Shown piece after piece: positions 51,828-61,600 of a stretch of 64,000 nucleotides of DNA. Made by a program: the position numbers and the translations under genes. Where the stretch lies: the NCBI RefSeq assembly GCF_010470675.1, contig NZ_VOIQ01000017.1, positions 39,674-103,673 of the forward strand, given 5' to 3'. Position 1 is the stretch's first letter. Each line of letters opens with the position of its first letter. Under the pieces are notes generated by a model that saw only the letters and a list, made by a program, of their open reading frames with translations, was not told the origin of the DNA and ran no database searches. Source of the stretch: Desulfovibrio sp. JC010 (GTDB lineage: Bacteria > Desulfobacterota > Desulfovibrionia > Desulfovibrionales > Desulfovibrionaceae).

Positions 51828-52037
51828 ATGCCTATTTACGAATACAAGTGTGATGTCTGCGGGCATGAATTCGAGGAACTGGTTTTATCTTCCAGTGCTG
51901 AGAATCCCCCATGCCCGGAGTGCAAAAGTCCTGATACAGCAAAAATGCTTTCATCCTTCAGTTCAGGAGCTTCTTTTGATGATCCCGTTCCCGCTACTCC
52001 TCCTGGAGGAGGATGCGGAAGCTCCGGCTTCAGCTGA
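51828..52037 (+). CDS. FmdB-family zinc-ribbon protein
   Basis: A 69-residue protein of the FmdB/CxxC_CxxC_SSSS family: MPIYEYKCDVCGHEFEELVLSS, then PPCPECKSPDTAKMLSSFSSG, giving two CxxC pairs for one zinc, and a Gly/Ser-rich tail ending in GGGCGSSGFS. Relatives were first noted beside formamidase or amidase genes and are proposed regulators; the function is unproven. It starts three bases after the candidate selenoprotein TAA, so the two are co-transcribed. Confidence 0.92.
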   Translation: MPIYEYKCDVCGHEFEELVLSSSAENPPCPECKSPDTAKMLSSFSSGASFDDPVPATPPGGGCGSSGFS

Positions 52038-52077
52038 GGCTAGAAGTTTCTTCCGGTCGGAAGAATTAAAGCATAAA

Positions 52078-52112
52078 CGGCCCCGATTCAATTTGAATCG
52101 GGGCCGTTTTTT
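52078..52112 (+). terminator. Terminator after the FmdB-like gene
   Basis: CGGCCCCGATTCA (52078-52090) pairs with TGAATCGGGGCCG (52094-52106), followed by six T. Confidence 0.95.
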
Positions 52113-52120
52113 AGATTAAT

Positions 52121-52235
52121 GGGCATAAAAGTCGGCGAAGCCTTATTAAAAAAGTTTAGGATTCTTAAACCCTTTTCAAAGGGTTTAAGCCGCCGGAGGC
52201 AAAATCTTTTAATCCAAAAGCGCGAAGCGCATCAA
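52121..52235 (+). repeat. Modular intergenic repeat, copy 5 (complete short form)
   Basis: Nearly identical to copy 4: GTCGGCGAAGCC, GTTTAGGATTC, the hairpin TTAAACCCTTT / AAAGGGTTTAA (52165-52187), GCCGCCGGAGGCAAAATCTTT, and AAAAGCGCGAAGCGCATCAA. It lies between two convergent genes, so here it does not precede a start codon. Confidence 0.88.
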
Positions 52236-52242
52236 GTTTATC

Positions 52243-53913
52243 TTACTCATAAGCCTGACGCATATTCTTAATCAGCACTTTGATGCGGCAGTCGTAGGTG
52301 TGCTCAGCCAGAATCCTTTTGCGCGCGGCCTTGATGATCTGCTGCCGCGCCGGTTCATCATTCAAATATTTCTCCACCAGCTGCGGAATTTCTTCCGGGG
52401 AATTGTAGACCGCGATTTCCTTGCCCGGCTCAAAAAGTTTTTCCATCTGGTAGCGGTGGTCGGTAAGGATGAAGCCGTTGCAGGCCGGGACGTCAAATAC
52501 ACGCTGGTTGACCGCACCCTTCATCTGCTGGCTGGTGCAGTTGAAGTTGATTTTTGAGCAGGGGTAAAAGCGCGGCAGGTCCTCGTAATAGGAAAGCTCG
52601 CTGTGGTAGTCCCATGTTTGGTCTTCAGGCAGCAATTGGTTCCAGCCTTTGTCGCCCACAATCAGAGGGTTGAACCCGAGGGTCTGCTCCACGCATGAAA
52701 GGCGGTATTCCAGAGTGGCCTGCCAGATGACGAGCGTCTCAAAAGCCAGCTTGCGGTGCGCAGTGAGCAGTTTATCGTATTCCGGGAGCAGTTCCGGGTA
52801 ACGGTTTTTGAGGAATTCTGTGACTGAGTGTTCATTGCCCTGCCCGAAAGCGTGGGCCACTTCTTTATATCTTTCAGCCAGAGCTCCTGATATTCCGGAT
52901 GCTTTCATCCTTTTTTCCGTTTTGAAGACCATGGAGTTGCCGACAAAAGAAATATCACGCGCCCATTTGCTTTCTGTGCAGCCCTTGGAGGGCAGGAAGC
53001 GGGTCTGGTCTGTGCCCAGCGGCAGGTGGAAAATATTGCTGAAGCCCATTTCGCGCAGGCTGTCCATGCGGTCGGCATCCCAGGTGAAGATGGCGGTGTT
53101 CTTATCTGCCTGCTGTTGGTAAAGGGGCAGAATAAGCATGGGATTGTCCACAAACCATGAGGCCAGCGGCAATTGAAATTTATGGAGCAGGGTGTTCAGC
53201 ACCCCTTCCTGATCCACGCCCAGATGGTTGACCGTGAGTACGAAATCGGGCCTGAAGGTATTGATGGCCGTGGAAATGCGGGCCACGAATTGATCCAGTT
53301 CCATTTCTTTGGCGTCCATATTGATGAACATGTGCGGCACACCCTGACGTTGACAGGCGGACACGATTTCACCCATGAGGAAATACTGGCTGGTCAGAAG
53401 CAGGATTCGTGGTTTTTCCTGCTGGAATTTGGGCCAGACCGGAAATTCGGCTTTTTTGCCGGATTGCTCGGTAAGCAGCTTTTCAGTCAGCCCGTAAAAG
53501 GGTGAGAGGCGCAGGTAGAACGGGTTTTTTAGCAGTTGAACTTTTTTGCTGGAATTGGTTTCCAGTTCCCGAATGTGGAGGGCGGCATTTTCCGGGGAGC
53601 TGCTGTTGATCCAGACCAGATTGGGGTGCTTGCGCAGTTCTTCTTTCAAACCGCTGGCTTCAAGGATTTTTTTTTCGCAATCAAGGATGAGCAGGGTGCG
53701 GTCTTTTTGTGCCAGCAGTTCTTTTGCAGCCACTCCGATTCCACAGCCGATCAGCAGGGGGATTTTGTCCCCTTTAAGTTGGGCTGCCAGTTCTGTTTCC
53801 CGGCGAAGTCCGTATTTGCCCCACATATGCCGTTTTTTACCGTCCGTAATTATGCGGATGTCGGTCAGTACTGAGTCTTCACGGATTGCTTCGGCTGTGT
53901 AGGTTGCGCTCAT
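52243..53913 (-). CDS. CgeB-like glycosyltransferase in the motility operon
   Basis: A 556-residue GT-B-type protein. The N-terminal part has a nucleotide- or ligand-binding GxGxG-like stretch (LLIGCGIGVAAKELLAQ). The second half matches the CgeB/spore-maturation glycosyltransferase family: ASWFVDNPMLILPLYQQ, ISFVGNSM, and the C-terminal RVFDVPACNGFILTDHRYQMEKLFEPGKEIAVYNSPEEI. It begins 10 bases after motB and is the last gene of the operon, so a role in flagellin or cell-surface glycosylation is plausible but not shown. Donor and acceptor sugars are unknown. Confidence 0.8.
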   Translation of the reverse strand: MSATYTAEAIREDSVLTDIRIITDGKKRHMWGKYGLRRETELAAQLKGDKIPLLIGCGIGVAAKELLAQKDRTLLILDCEKKILEASGLKEELRKHPNLVWINSSSPENAALHIRELETNSSKKVQLLKNPFYLRLSPFYGLTEKLLTEQSGKKAEFPVWPKFQQEKPRILLLTSQYFLMGEIVSACQRQGVPHMFINMDAKEMELDQFVARISTAINTFRPDFVLTVNHLGVDQEGVLNTLLHKFQLPLASWFVDNPMLILPLYQQQADKNTAIFTWDADRMDSLREMGFSNIFHLPLGTDQTRFLPSKGCTESKWARDISFVGNSMVFKTEKRMKASGISGALAERYKEVAHAFGQGNEHSVTEFLKNRYPELLPEYDKLLTAHRKLAFETLVIWQATLEYRLSCVEQTLGFNPLIVGDKGWNQLLPEDQTWDYHSELSYYEDLPRFYPCSKINFNCTSQQMKGAVNQRVFDVPACNGFILTDHRYQMEKLFEPGKEIAVYNSPEEIPQLVEKYLNDEPARQQIIKAARKRILAEHTYDCRIKVLIKNMRQAYE

Positions 53914-53923
53914 TTAAAATCAC

Positions 53924-54670
53924 CTACCACGAATCACGGGCGGGTTTGTGGTAGAAAAATTCGAGTCTGCGGTTCTTGCGTTTATTCTCAAGGCTGTCGT
54001 TTTTTACCAGCGGCTGGGTGTCGGCGTAGCCTACGGCTTTGAGTCTTTTGGGGGCAATACCGCCTTTTTCCACAATGTAGCGCAGGGCACTTGCCGCCCT
54101 TGCAGAGGAAAGTTCCCAGTTGGTGGGAAATTTTTTGGAACGCACTTCGCTGTTATCCGTGTGTCCGCGGACAACCATATTGTAGTTGTGATCTTTTAGA
54201 ACGCTGACGACCTTGTCCAGAACCTTATGAGCGTCCGGCTTTAGTTTTGCCGATCCGGGCTTAAAGAGGGTGGCCGAATCCGTATTGACCAGTACTCCAT
54301 CCTGATCCGCTTTTACCCCGGATGATTTGCGGGTTGCATCCTCTTCGTCCAGCAGGGCCTTGATGCGCAGGACCAGACCCAGTAACCGTTTGTCATTGCT
54401 GTCCATCTTGACCTCTTTACGTTTGAGGTCGGATGGGGTCAGGGACATGTGGTCCGCTTCTTTGCGTTCTATTTTTACACCGAAGGCATCTCGCAGGGAA
54501 CCGAGCAGTTCCTTGAATTTTGCGAGATCGTTGTTTGCAAATGAGAGCAGCAGAACAAAGAAGCAAAGCAGTAAGGTTACCATGTCCGCGAAGGTCGCCA
54601 TCCACGGCGGAAGTCCTTCTTCCGGCGGTGGATCGTTGTTCTTCGGTTTAATGATAACTACTTTTGCCAT
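53924..54670 (-). CDS. motB: Flagellar motor stator protein MotB
   Basis: A 248-residue stator subunit: one transmembrane helix with the ion-path aspartate D29 in ATFADMVTLLLCFFVLLL, a plug linker, and an OmpA-like peptidoglycan-binding domain (VVRGHTDNSEVRSKKFPTNWELSSARAASALRYIV ... NKRKNRRLEFFY). It shares its N-terminal block with the orphan MotB at 10414. It follows motA by 15 bases on the same strand. Whether protons or sodium ions drive the motor cannot be told by eye. Confidence 0.95.
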   Translation of the reverse strand: MAKVVIIKPKNNDPPPEEGLPPWMATFADMVTLLLCFFVLLLSFANNDLAKFKELLGSLRDAFGVKIERKEADHMSLTPSDLKRKEVKMDSNDKRLLGLVLRIKALLDEEDATRKSSGVKADQDGVLVNTDSATLFKPGSAKLKPDAHKVLDKVVSVLKDHNYNMVVRGHTDNSEVRSKKFPTNWELSSARAASALRYIVEKGGIAPKRLKAVGYADTQPLVKNDSLENKRKNRRLEFFYHKPARDSW

Positions 54671-54685
54671 GGTGCGACCTGTTCT

Positions 54686-55441
54686 TTATGCCGCGGCATC
54701 ACGCAGGCCGGGAGAGAGAAATGCCTGTAGCTTTTCCTTTACGATGGAGGGATGTTCACCTTTCTGGATGGCTACGACACCTTCAACCATAATTTCCATG
54801 TAGGAAGCTTCTTCAATTGACCGTTCTGAAAGTTTGGTAGCCAGCGGGAGGAAAACAACGTTGGCCAGAATGGAGCCGTAAAGGGTGGTCAGCAACGCAA
54901 CTGCCATTGCCGGACCAATGGCATCCGGGTCACTGAGGTTTGAAAGCATCTGTACCAGACCGATCAGCGTACCGATCATTCCGAAAGCCGGGGCCATGGC
55001 CCCCATGCCTTTCATTACCGCCTGACCCTGAAAATGTCGTTTGCGCATGGCGTCTATTTCAAACTCCATGATGGCCCGGACCAAATCTCCGTCTGTGCCG
55101 TCGGCAACAAGAATAACCCCTTTTTTGAGGTATTCGTCGTCAATGGCGACTTTTTCCAGTGCCACCAGACTTTCTTTTCTTGCGGTTTCGGCAAGAGCTA
55201 CAATCTGGTCGATCATGGCTTTGGGATCTTCGGATTTAGCGAAGAATCCTTTCAAGGCGATTTTGAAGGACTTGAGGACGACTCCCATGGGAAACATGAT
55301 GAAGCAGGAGGCAAAGGTTCCTCCCACAACGACAACAAGGGATGGCGGATCAACAAATCCGCCAAGGTTACCACCCATGACAATAGTCGCAACGATAAGA
55401 CCGAAGCCGCCGACAATTCCTATTAAAGTTGCAATATCCAT
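54686..55441 (-). CDS. motA: Flagellar motor stator protein MotA
   Basis: A 251-residue four-helix protein of the MotA/PomA family: helices at about 4-24, 30-50, 147-168 and 180-202, with the cytoplasmic loop between helices 2 and 3 carrying the conserved charged residues that touch FliG (around LKSFKIALKGFF to MRKRHFQGQAVM), and the PAFGMIGTLIGLVQML motif in helix 3. It pairs with the downstream MotB. The operon order fapA-motA-motB is sensible for a motility unit. Confidence 0.95.
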   Translation of the reverse strand: MDIATLIGIVGGFGLIVATIVMGGNLGGFVDPPSLVVVVGGTFASCFIMFPMGVVLKSFKIALKGFFAKSEDPKAMIDQIVALAETARKESLVALEKVAIDDEYLKKGVILVADGTDGDLVRAIMEFEIDAMRKRHFQGQAVMKGMGAMAPAFGMIGTLIGLVQMLSNLSDPDAIGPAMAVALLTTLYGSILANVVFLPLATKLSERSIEEASYMEIMVEGVVAIQKGEHPSIVKEKLQAFLSPGLRDAAA

Positions 55442-55448
55442 ACGCGCT

Positions 55449-56579
55449 CTATTTATTTAATGCGGGAGATCCCACCTTTATTTCATTATTATCATAGTAG
55501 AAAAAGACATTTTCCAAAGGTTCATCCACCTGCATGTATGCCTGGCCGATGCTTATTTCCACTCCGGGTTTTACAATGCCCTGAACCATTATTCTACAAC
55601 TTTCCAGCCTTTCCGTCTGCTGTATTTTCCCCCAGAGCTGCCTTTTTTTGTTCTTCAAAAACCGAATTTTCATTTCGCTCTTTTCGATTTTCTGTGTGAA
55701 CTCGGCCGTGGTTGTGGAACCGTTGGCCATGATTTTCTGAAGACTGCTGATTTCTTCTTCCAGCATTGAAATCTGGTTGGAAATTTTATCGATCTGAAGG
55801 AGCAGGAGCGGGTTGTATCCGACAATCACCTGCGATGCAGCACTTAAGCCTCCGCCAAGCTGTTCGCCGATAAATACCACCTGATCGCTGTAGCACTTAC
55901 CGCCTGCAAAGCGTCCCTTTACTGCGAACTTCCCTTCACAATATACTGTAGTATGCATGCAGTTTTTATCAATGATAATATTCCCGCTGCTGACAAGTGT
56001 AACGTTTTCGCAAAAACTGGTCCGCAGAGTCCCCTTGGCCTCCACAAAGCCCTTGCTGTTGCCTTTGATCCCCCCGTCACATTTGAGGAAACCAGCAGCG
56101 TGAACATTGGCTTGTTCAATAACGCCTTTTACATTGATATTGTTAGCCTTTACATCCAGACCGGATTTGATGGCACCGTGTACGACCATGTCGCCCACGA
56201 AAAAAATGTTTCCGGTGGAAATATTAACATCGCCGCGAACATTGAGCAGTTCCTTGACGGTGATAAGATCGTCTTCATTGTAAAAAACGTAACCGTTGCG
56301 GGTGGCGATCAGCTGGTCTGTATTATCCGGGTTTACTTTTGTGTTGGGGCCTCTGGGTAGTTCCTTTTCGGTGAATTGGCGCTGTCCGAGAGCGCAGGAA
56401 CCGTCTTCTTCCGGATCTTCCCATTGGGCGAGAACCTGCCCGACTATGACGCTCTGCACATAGCCCATGTTGTAGTAGTCCACGCTTCCGTCGTGTTTTT
56501 CCACCGGCTTCAGGTCAGTGTAGTCGAAGTCAGGATCAAAATAGTGCTTCAGGCAGGGCATGCGTATGCTCCGGTACAA
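55449..56579 (-). CDS. fapA: FapA (DUF342) protein
   Basis: A 376-residue cytoplasmic beta-helix protein of the FapA/DUF342 family. It has the repetitive, parallel right-handed beta-helix character (GDVNISTGNIFFVGDMVVHGAIKSGLDVKANNINVKGVI) and a C-terminal coiled coil (about 265-320). In Vibrio, FapA regulates flagellar placement and glucose-dependent motility. It precedes motA by seven bases and follows a STAS gene by 11 bases. It has the normal domain order, though the family can be longer than 500 residues. Confidence 0.85.
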   Translation of the reverse strand: MYRSIRMPCLKHYFDPDFDYTDLKPVEKHDGSVDYYNMGYVQSVIVGQVLAQWEDPEEDGSCALGQRQFTEKELPRGPNTKVNPDNTDQLIATRNGYVFYNEDDLITVKELLNVRGDVNISTGNIFFVGDMVVHGAIKSGLDVKANNINVKGVIEQANVHAAGFLKCDGGIKGNSKGFVEAKGTLRTSFCENVTLVSSGNIIIDKNCMHTTVYCEGKFAVKGRFAGGKCYSDQVVFIGEQLGGGLSAASQVIVGYNPLLLLQIDKISNQISMLEEEISSLQKIMANGSTTTAEFTQKIEKSEMKIRFLKNKKRQLWGKIQQTERLESCRIMVQGIVKPGVEISIGQAYMQVDEPLENVFFYYDNNEIKVGSPALNK

Positions 56580-56590
56580 TGCAGGTGGAT

Positions 56591-56917
56591 TTAAGGGATT
56601 TCCCTTTCATCTTCAATGATGGTGAAAAAGGATATGAGTCTCACGAGTTCCAACGTTTTGCAGATTTGTTCGCTGGGGCGCAGCAGATACATGTTTTTGT
56701 TGTTGCTTTTAAGACGTGAGTTCAGTGATACGAGAAAACCGATCCCTGAACTGTCCAGAAAGCGGGCTTCGGACAGGTCGGCTATAACAGTTTCAACTTC
56801 AGAGGACTCACTTTTCTGTTCAACCTGTTCCTTGAACTCATAAATGGTCTCAATGGTGATCTCTTTGCCGCACTTAAGGGTCAGAGTCCCATCTGCTATA
56901 CTTATTGCTTCCGCCAT
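56591..56917 (-). CDS. STAS-domain anti-sigma factor antagonist
   Basis: A 108-residue STAS protein of the SpoIIAA/RsbV type. The phosphorylation site lies in ARFLDSSGIGFLVSLNSRL, where the serine of DSSG is the usual target, and the ATP-proximal loop is intact. It forms a partner-switch pair with the upstream kinase gene, whose 3' end it overlaps by 16 bases. It could be dephosphorylated by a PP2C protein; the receiver-phosphatase-like gene at 5042 is a candidate partner. Confidence 0.92.
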   Translation of the reverse strand: MAEAISIADGTLTLKCGKEITIETIYEFKEQVEQKSESSEVETVIADLSEARFLDSSGIGFLVSLNSRLKSNNKNMYLLRPSEQICKTLELVRLISFFTIIEDEREIP

Positions 56918-57330
56918 TGCTCTTCCTTTAACTTACGGGTCAGCTTTATGATATTCTTTCCGTTCTCTTTGATCAGTTCAAATGAATCCATGAGCTCGGA
57001 CATGATGAACATGCCGCGTCCTCCTACTGCTTCCGGTGAGGGCATGGAGAAGTCTATTGATTTAGAACACAACCCTTTGCCCCAATCCGCAATTTCAAAA
57101 ATGATATGCTTTTCGGGGTGAACGGTAATTGTCAGTTCCAGTCTGTTGCAGTCTTCATGTTTTTCATAAGCATGCCGGGCCACATTGGAGCATCCTTCGG
57201 TCAGTACCAGATCCATATCGTGGAGAATGTTTTCATCCGCAATAAATTCTTTGAGGATGAGTATTGCCTTGCGGGCTATTTCCCTGCTTTCTTCAGGGGT
57301 CGGAATTGCTTCCAGCACAAAGCGATGCAT
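56902..57330 (-). CDS. RsbW/SpoIIAB-type anti-sigma serine kinase
   Basis: A 142-residue GHKL ATPase. N-box VLTEGCSNVARHAYEKH, G1 FEIADWGKGLCS and G2 AVGGRGMFIMSELMDSF mark it as an anti-sigma factor/serine kinase. It is expected to phosphorylate the STAS protein that overlaps it and so release a sigma factor or another target. It is the first gene of the operon that continues with STAS, fapA, motA, motB and the glycosyltransferase. No sigma factor gene is in the window. Confidence 0.92.
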   Translation of the reverse strand: MHRFVLEAIPTPEESREIARKAILILKEFIADENILHDMDLVLTEGCSNVARHAYEKHEDCNRLELTITVHPEKHIIFEIADWGKGLCSKSIDFSMPSPEAVGGRGMFIMSELMDSFELIKENGKNIIKLTRKLKEEQWRKQ

Positions 57331-57467
57331 GAATGCTCCATGTTTCCTGTCGGACGTATCTGGTTGTTTCGCCGGACGTTACAACTTTCAGGCTGCCTTT
57401 ATTGATGAATTTTAATATACCTAATCCTCGCTTTTTCGCAAAGGAAGTCAAGGTAAAAGCTTAAATT

Positions 57468-57935
57468 TTAGATAAAATCCTCTGAATCCAGTATGATGGT
57501 CACCGGTCCCCAGTTAACAAAATCAACATTCATCATGGCCCCGAACTGCCCGGTAGCTACTTTTGCAGGGGCCTTTTCCGTAACATCCGCCACCAGACGG
57601 TTAAAAAGATCGCCGGCCAGCTGCGGCGCGGCAGCACCCGTGAATGAAGGTCTGCGGCCCTTTTTGCAAGATGCGTAAAGAGTGAATTGGGAAACCAGCA
57701 GCACGTCCCCGCCCATATCTTCCAGTGAACGGTTCATGCGTCCTTCTTCATCTTCGAAAATGCGCAGCCCGATCATCTTATCGATAAGAGTGTTCCAGAC
57801 TTTAGAGCCGGGCAGTTCTTCGGTATCGTTTTTGCCGAATCCGGCCAGCACCATAAGTCCGGGACCTATTTCGCCCACAATGGCTCCGTCCACTTCAACC
57901 TTGCCGCCGCTTGTCCTCTGAATGACCAGTTTCAT
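57468..57935 (-). CDS. dtd: D-aminoacyl-tRNA deacylase
   Basis: A 155-residue DTD enzyme that removes D-amino acids from tRNA. Key motifs are [21 protein letters not shown] (active-site SQFTL) and the trans-editing GPVTIILDS near the C-terminus (about 143-151; NWGPVTI), both strongly conserved. The length is normal. It starts two bases after the queD stop, so it is co-transcribed with queD. Confidence 0.95.
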   Translation of the reverse strand: MKLVIQRTSGGKVEVDGAIVGEIGPGLMVLAGFGKNDTEELPGSKVWNTLIDKMIGLRIFEDEEGRMNRSLEDMGGDVLLVSQFTLYASCKKGRRPSFTGAAAPQLAGDLFNRLVADVTEKAPAKVATGQFGAMMNVDFVNWGPVTIILDSEDFI

Positions 57936-57937
57936 TG

Positions 57938-58324
57938 CTATTCCTCGAAGTAAGTTGCTACGGAACTTTCTTTTTCGGAAACAGAAGCAAAGACCATGCG
58001 TACATGTTCGCTCTCGACCCGCTTCTTCATCTCTTCATAAATATAACGGGCAATGTTCTCGGAAGAAGGATTGCGGTGTTCAAAATATTCCAGACTGTTC
58101 AGGTGTTTGTGGTCCAGAGTGTCCAGAACTGCGTTCAGCTCTTTTTTCAGCTCCTTGAAGTCCATGAGGATCTCAACCTTGGAATCAAGTCTGTCGCCCT
58201 CAATCTCAACCTCAACACCGAAGTTGTGGCCGTGCATGTTCTCGCATTTGCCGCCGTAATTACGAAGCTGGTGCGCTGAACTGAAGTCTTTTTTAACTTT
58301 AAGTTTCCATTTTCCCTTAGGCAT
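57938..58324 (-). CDS. queD: 6-carboxytetrahydropterin synthase QueD
   Basis: A 128-residue QueD/PTPS-like enzyme, the second step of queuosine (7-deazaguanine) synthesis. The zinc-binding histidines are in [26 protein letters not shown] (HGH motif plus the upstream His), with the catalytic Cys in that stretch and the Asp/His pair in [12 protein letters not shown]. It is first of the queD-dtd pair. Its ribosome binding site GGAG lies eight bases from the ATG. Confidence 0.93.
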   Translation of the reverse strand: MPKGKWKLKVKKDFSSAHQLRNYGGKCENMHGHNFGVEVEIEGDRLDSKVEILMDFKELKKELNAVLDTLDHKHLNSLEYFEHRNPSSENIARYIYEEMKKRVESEHVRMVFASVSEKESSVATYFEE

Positions 58325-58344
58325 ATATATCTCCTATGAATTAA

Positions 58345-58618
58345 ATCAATTTGATGCGCTATCGCGCCTTTTTATTAAAAGATATTGCCTTCGGCGACCC
58401 TGCCGGGGGCCTTAAACCCTTTTCCAAAAGGGTTTGTTCCACTGTCGTTATCCCTAAGACTCGCGGAAGACCGCTTGCCTAAGGGCTAATGCAAGAATCC
58501 CAAAACGTTTTAATAAGCTATATGCGAAGCATACTAAAAAGTTTTGAGGGGATGGGGTCTGGGGAAGGGGAACTTTTCCCAAAAGTTCCCCTTCCCCAGC
58601 CGCCGGAGGCATCATAAA
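58345..58618 (-). repeat. Modular intergenic repeat, copy 6 (long composite, reverse)
   Basis: On the minus strand this 275-base region carries the GCGCGATAGCGCATC block, then the AAACCC/GGGTTT hairpin with the roughly 60-base CTTAGG insert (as in copy 1), then GTTTTGGGATTC-like and ATGCGAAGC blocks, then the CTGGGGAAGGGG hairpin (58559-58600) shared with copy 3, and finally GCCGCCGGAGGC. It separates queD from dnaE. It unites the modules of copies 1 and 3. Confidence 0.82.
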
Positions 58619-58620
58619 TT

Positions 58621-61600
58621 TTATTGCAATTTTGCTTTGCCGTTCCCGTTTTTGCGCCATTGGTTGAATTCTTTCCAGAAGTCTCCGTTGGGGCGGATGT
58701 TGTAGCCGTGTCCGAGGCGCAGGGTACAGACTGAGTCCGGCAGGAACATCTGCATGGTTACCGGTGCGGAACCGGGATATCCGGCGAGAATCGCTTTGAG
58801 CTCGGCGATTCCCTCATCGGTACACAGGGTGTGGTGTACGGAAAGCGGCACTGCTTCCACGCATCCGGCCTGTGCATTTTCCAGCGGTGAAATTTCATCA
58901 GCCATGACCTTGGATTCCGCCGGGGCTTCCTCCTGTCCTTCCTCGGGCGGCGGGTTATCCACCTTGCCCTTGATGAGCAGGGGGATATCCTGCCCGAGGT
59001 ATTGGTGAACTTCCTCGTAAGTCTTGGGGAAAATGATCAGTTCCCCGGATCCGGTCATGTCCTCAATGGTGGCAAAGGCCATTTTCTTGCCGGATTTCTT
59101 GGTGATGATCTCTTTGTATCCGGTGATGATGACCCCGAGCCTGACCTGTGCTTCGTGGACCATTTTCGGGCAGTCTTCAATGGTCTGCAACCCGAGGCGG
59201 TTCATTTCATTGCGGTAGGAAAGCAGGGGATGGCAGGTCAGGTAGAAGCCGAGGGCTTCTTTTTCAAGACGCTGCATTTCCTTGTCGTCCATTTCAGCCA
59301 TGCTGAATTCTTCAAAGCTGATGGTTGCTGCTTCCTCTTCGGCTTCGCCGCCGCCTCCGAGCATGTCGAGCATGTTGATCATGCCGGATTCTTTTTCCTT
59401 GGTTTTTTTCTGACCGTAGGAAACTGCTTTATCAAGAGAAGCGATGAGACCGGAACGGGGCAGCCCCATGGAATCAAAGGCCCCGGCACGGATCAGGTAT
59501 TCGATTACGCGCTTGGTAACGCGGCGCAGGTTCACGCGGGTGATGAAATCAATGAAATCCTTGAAAGGACCGTTTTTCTGGCGTTCTTCTACAATTTCAT
59601 CGATCGCTTCCTCGCCGACGTTCTTAATTCCGGCCATACCGTAAATGATATCGCCTTCATACACGGAAAAGCGGGCCACGCCGAGGTTGATGTCCGGCTG
59701 GCGTACGGTAACGTCCATGTCGCGGCAGGCGTTGATGTACATGATGATTTTTTCGGTGTTGTTCATTTCAGTACTCATGAGTGCCGCCATGAATTCCACC
59801 GGGAAATGGGCCTTGAGATAGGCCGTGTAGTATGAAATCAGCGCGTAGGCTGCGGAGTGAGATTTGTTAAAACCGTAGGCCGCGAACTGTTCCATGAGGT
59901 CGAAGATGTCGTTGGCAACCTGTTCCGGGATCTCGTTTTCCTTTGCACCTTCAACAAAGCGGACCCTGTGTTTGGCCATTTCTTCGGGAATTTTTTTACC
60001 CATGGCCCGGCGGAGCAGGTCACCCTCACCCAGTGAGTAGTTGGCGATGGTCATGGCCGCGCCCATAACCTGCTCCTGATAGACGATAACCCCGTAGGTC
60101 GGCTTCAGACTCGGCTCAAGGGTGGGCCAGAGGTAGGTTACGTCGATTTCGCCGTGCTTACGTTTAATGAACTCATCAACCATACCGGAACCCAGCGGAC
60201 CCGGACGGTAAAGGGCGAGCATAGCGATGATGTCTTCAAAGCAGCTGGGGCGGAGCATGCGCAGATACTTACGCATACCGGAAGATTCAACCTGAAAGAC
60301 GCCGTCCGTATCCCCTTTGCAGAAAATATCGAAAGTGTCCTGATCATCAAGAGTCAGGGTATCGAGGTCCGGGGCTTCCTTGTCCTGAAGGCGGATGATG
60401 TCGAGGCAGTCCTCGATAACGGTCATGGTGCGTAGTCCCAGAAAGTCGAATTTGATCAGGCCGACTTTTTCGACCTTTTTCATGTCGTACTGGGTCACGA
60501 TTTCGCCCTTTTTACCTTTGTAGAGGGGCAGGTAGTCGGTCATGGGCGTATCGGAGATAACAACCCCGGCTGCGTGGGTTGACGCATGGCGGGACATGCC
60601 CTCCAGACGGGTGGCGATGTCCATGAGCTTGGCGATTTTCGGGTCGGTGGCGACCATGTTGCCCAGTTCGGGAATGGCTTCCACCGCGTTGGGGACGGTG
60701 ATCTTGGCCTTCTTGACCCCCAGTCCCTGTGCAATTACCGCCGGATCATCCGGAACCAGCTTGGCGATGGGATCGGTCTCGGAAAAATGCATGCCCATGG
60801 CTCGACCAACGTCTTTGATTACCGCCTTGGTCTTCATGGTTCCGTAGGTGGTGATCTGGGCCACGTGGTCCCAGCCGTATTTATCGGAGCAGTATTTAAC
60901 TACTTCCAGACGGCGACGTTCGCAGAAGTCGACATCGATATCAGGCATGGAGATACGTTCAACGTTGAGAAAACGTTCAAAGAGCAGGTCATATGGGAGT
61001 GGGTCGATGTTTGTGATGCGCAGTGCCCACGCAACAATGGACCCGGCTGCAGAGCCACGGCCCGGTCCGACCGGAATACGGTTGTCCTTGGCCCAGTTGA
61101 TGAAGTCCTGAACGATGAGGAAGTAGGCCGGGAAGCCCATTTCATTAATGACGCCCAGTTCGTAATCAAGGCGTTCCCAGTATACCTTTTCATCGATTTC
61201 GTACGGTGCAGCCTCAATGCGCTTCTTCAGACCTTCCTTGCAGAGTCTTACAAACTCTGTCTCAATGGTCATACCTTCGGGAAGCTCGTATTCCGGGAAG
61301 TAGTAGTTGCCCAGCTCGATTTCCAGGTTGCACATCTCGGCAATCTTCTGGGTGTTGGCGATGGCTTCCGGCACATGGGCGAAATATTCTTCAAACTCTT
61401 CCTGCGGCTTGAAGTAAAGCTGGTCCGTACCCATACGGAAACGTTTTTCCGCATCCACAGTTGTCTGGGTCTGGATGCAGAGCAGCAGGTCGTGCGCTTC
61501 GTAGTCTTCCTTGGTCAGGTAATGGCAGTCGTTGGTGGCTACCAGCGGCAGACCTGTTTTTTCGGCGCACTGGTACATCAGGGTGTTGAGCTGTTCCTGA

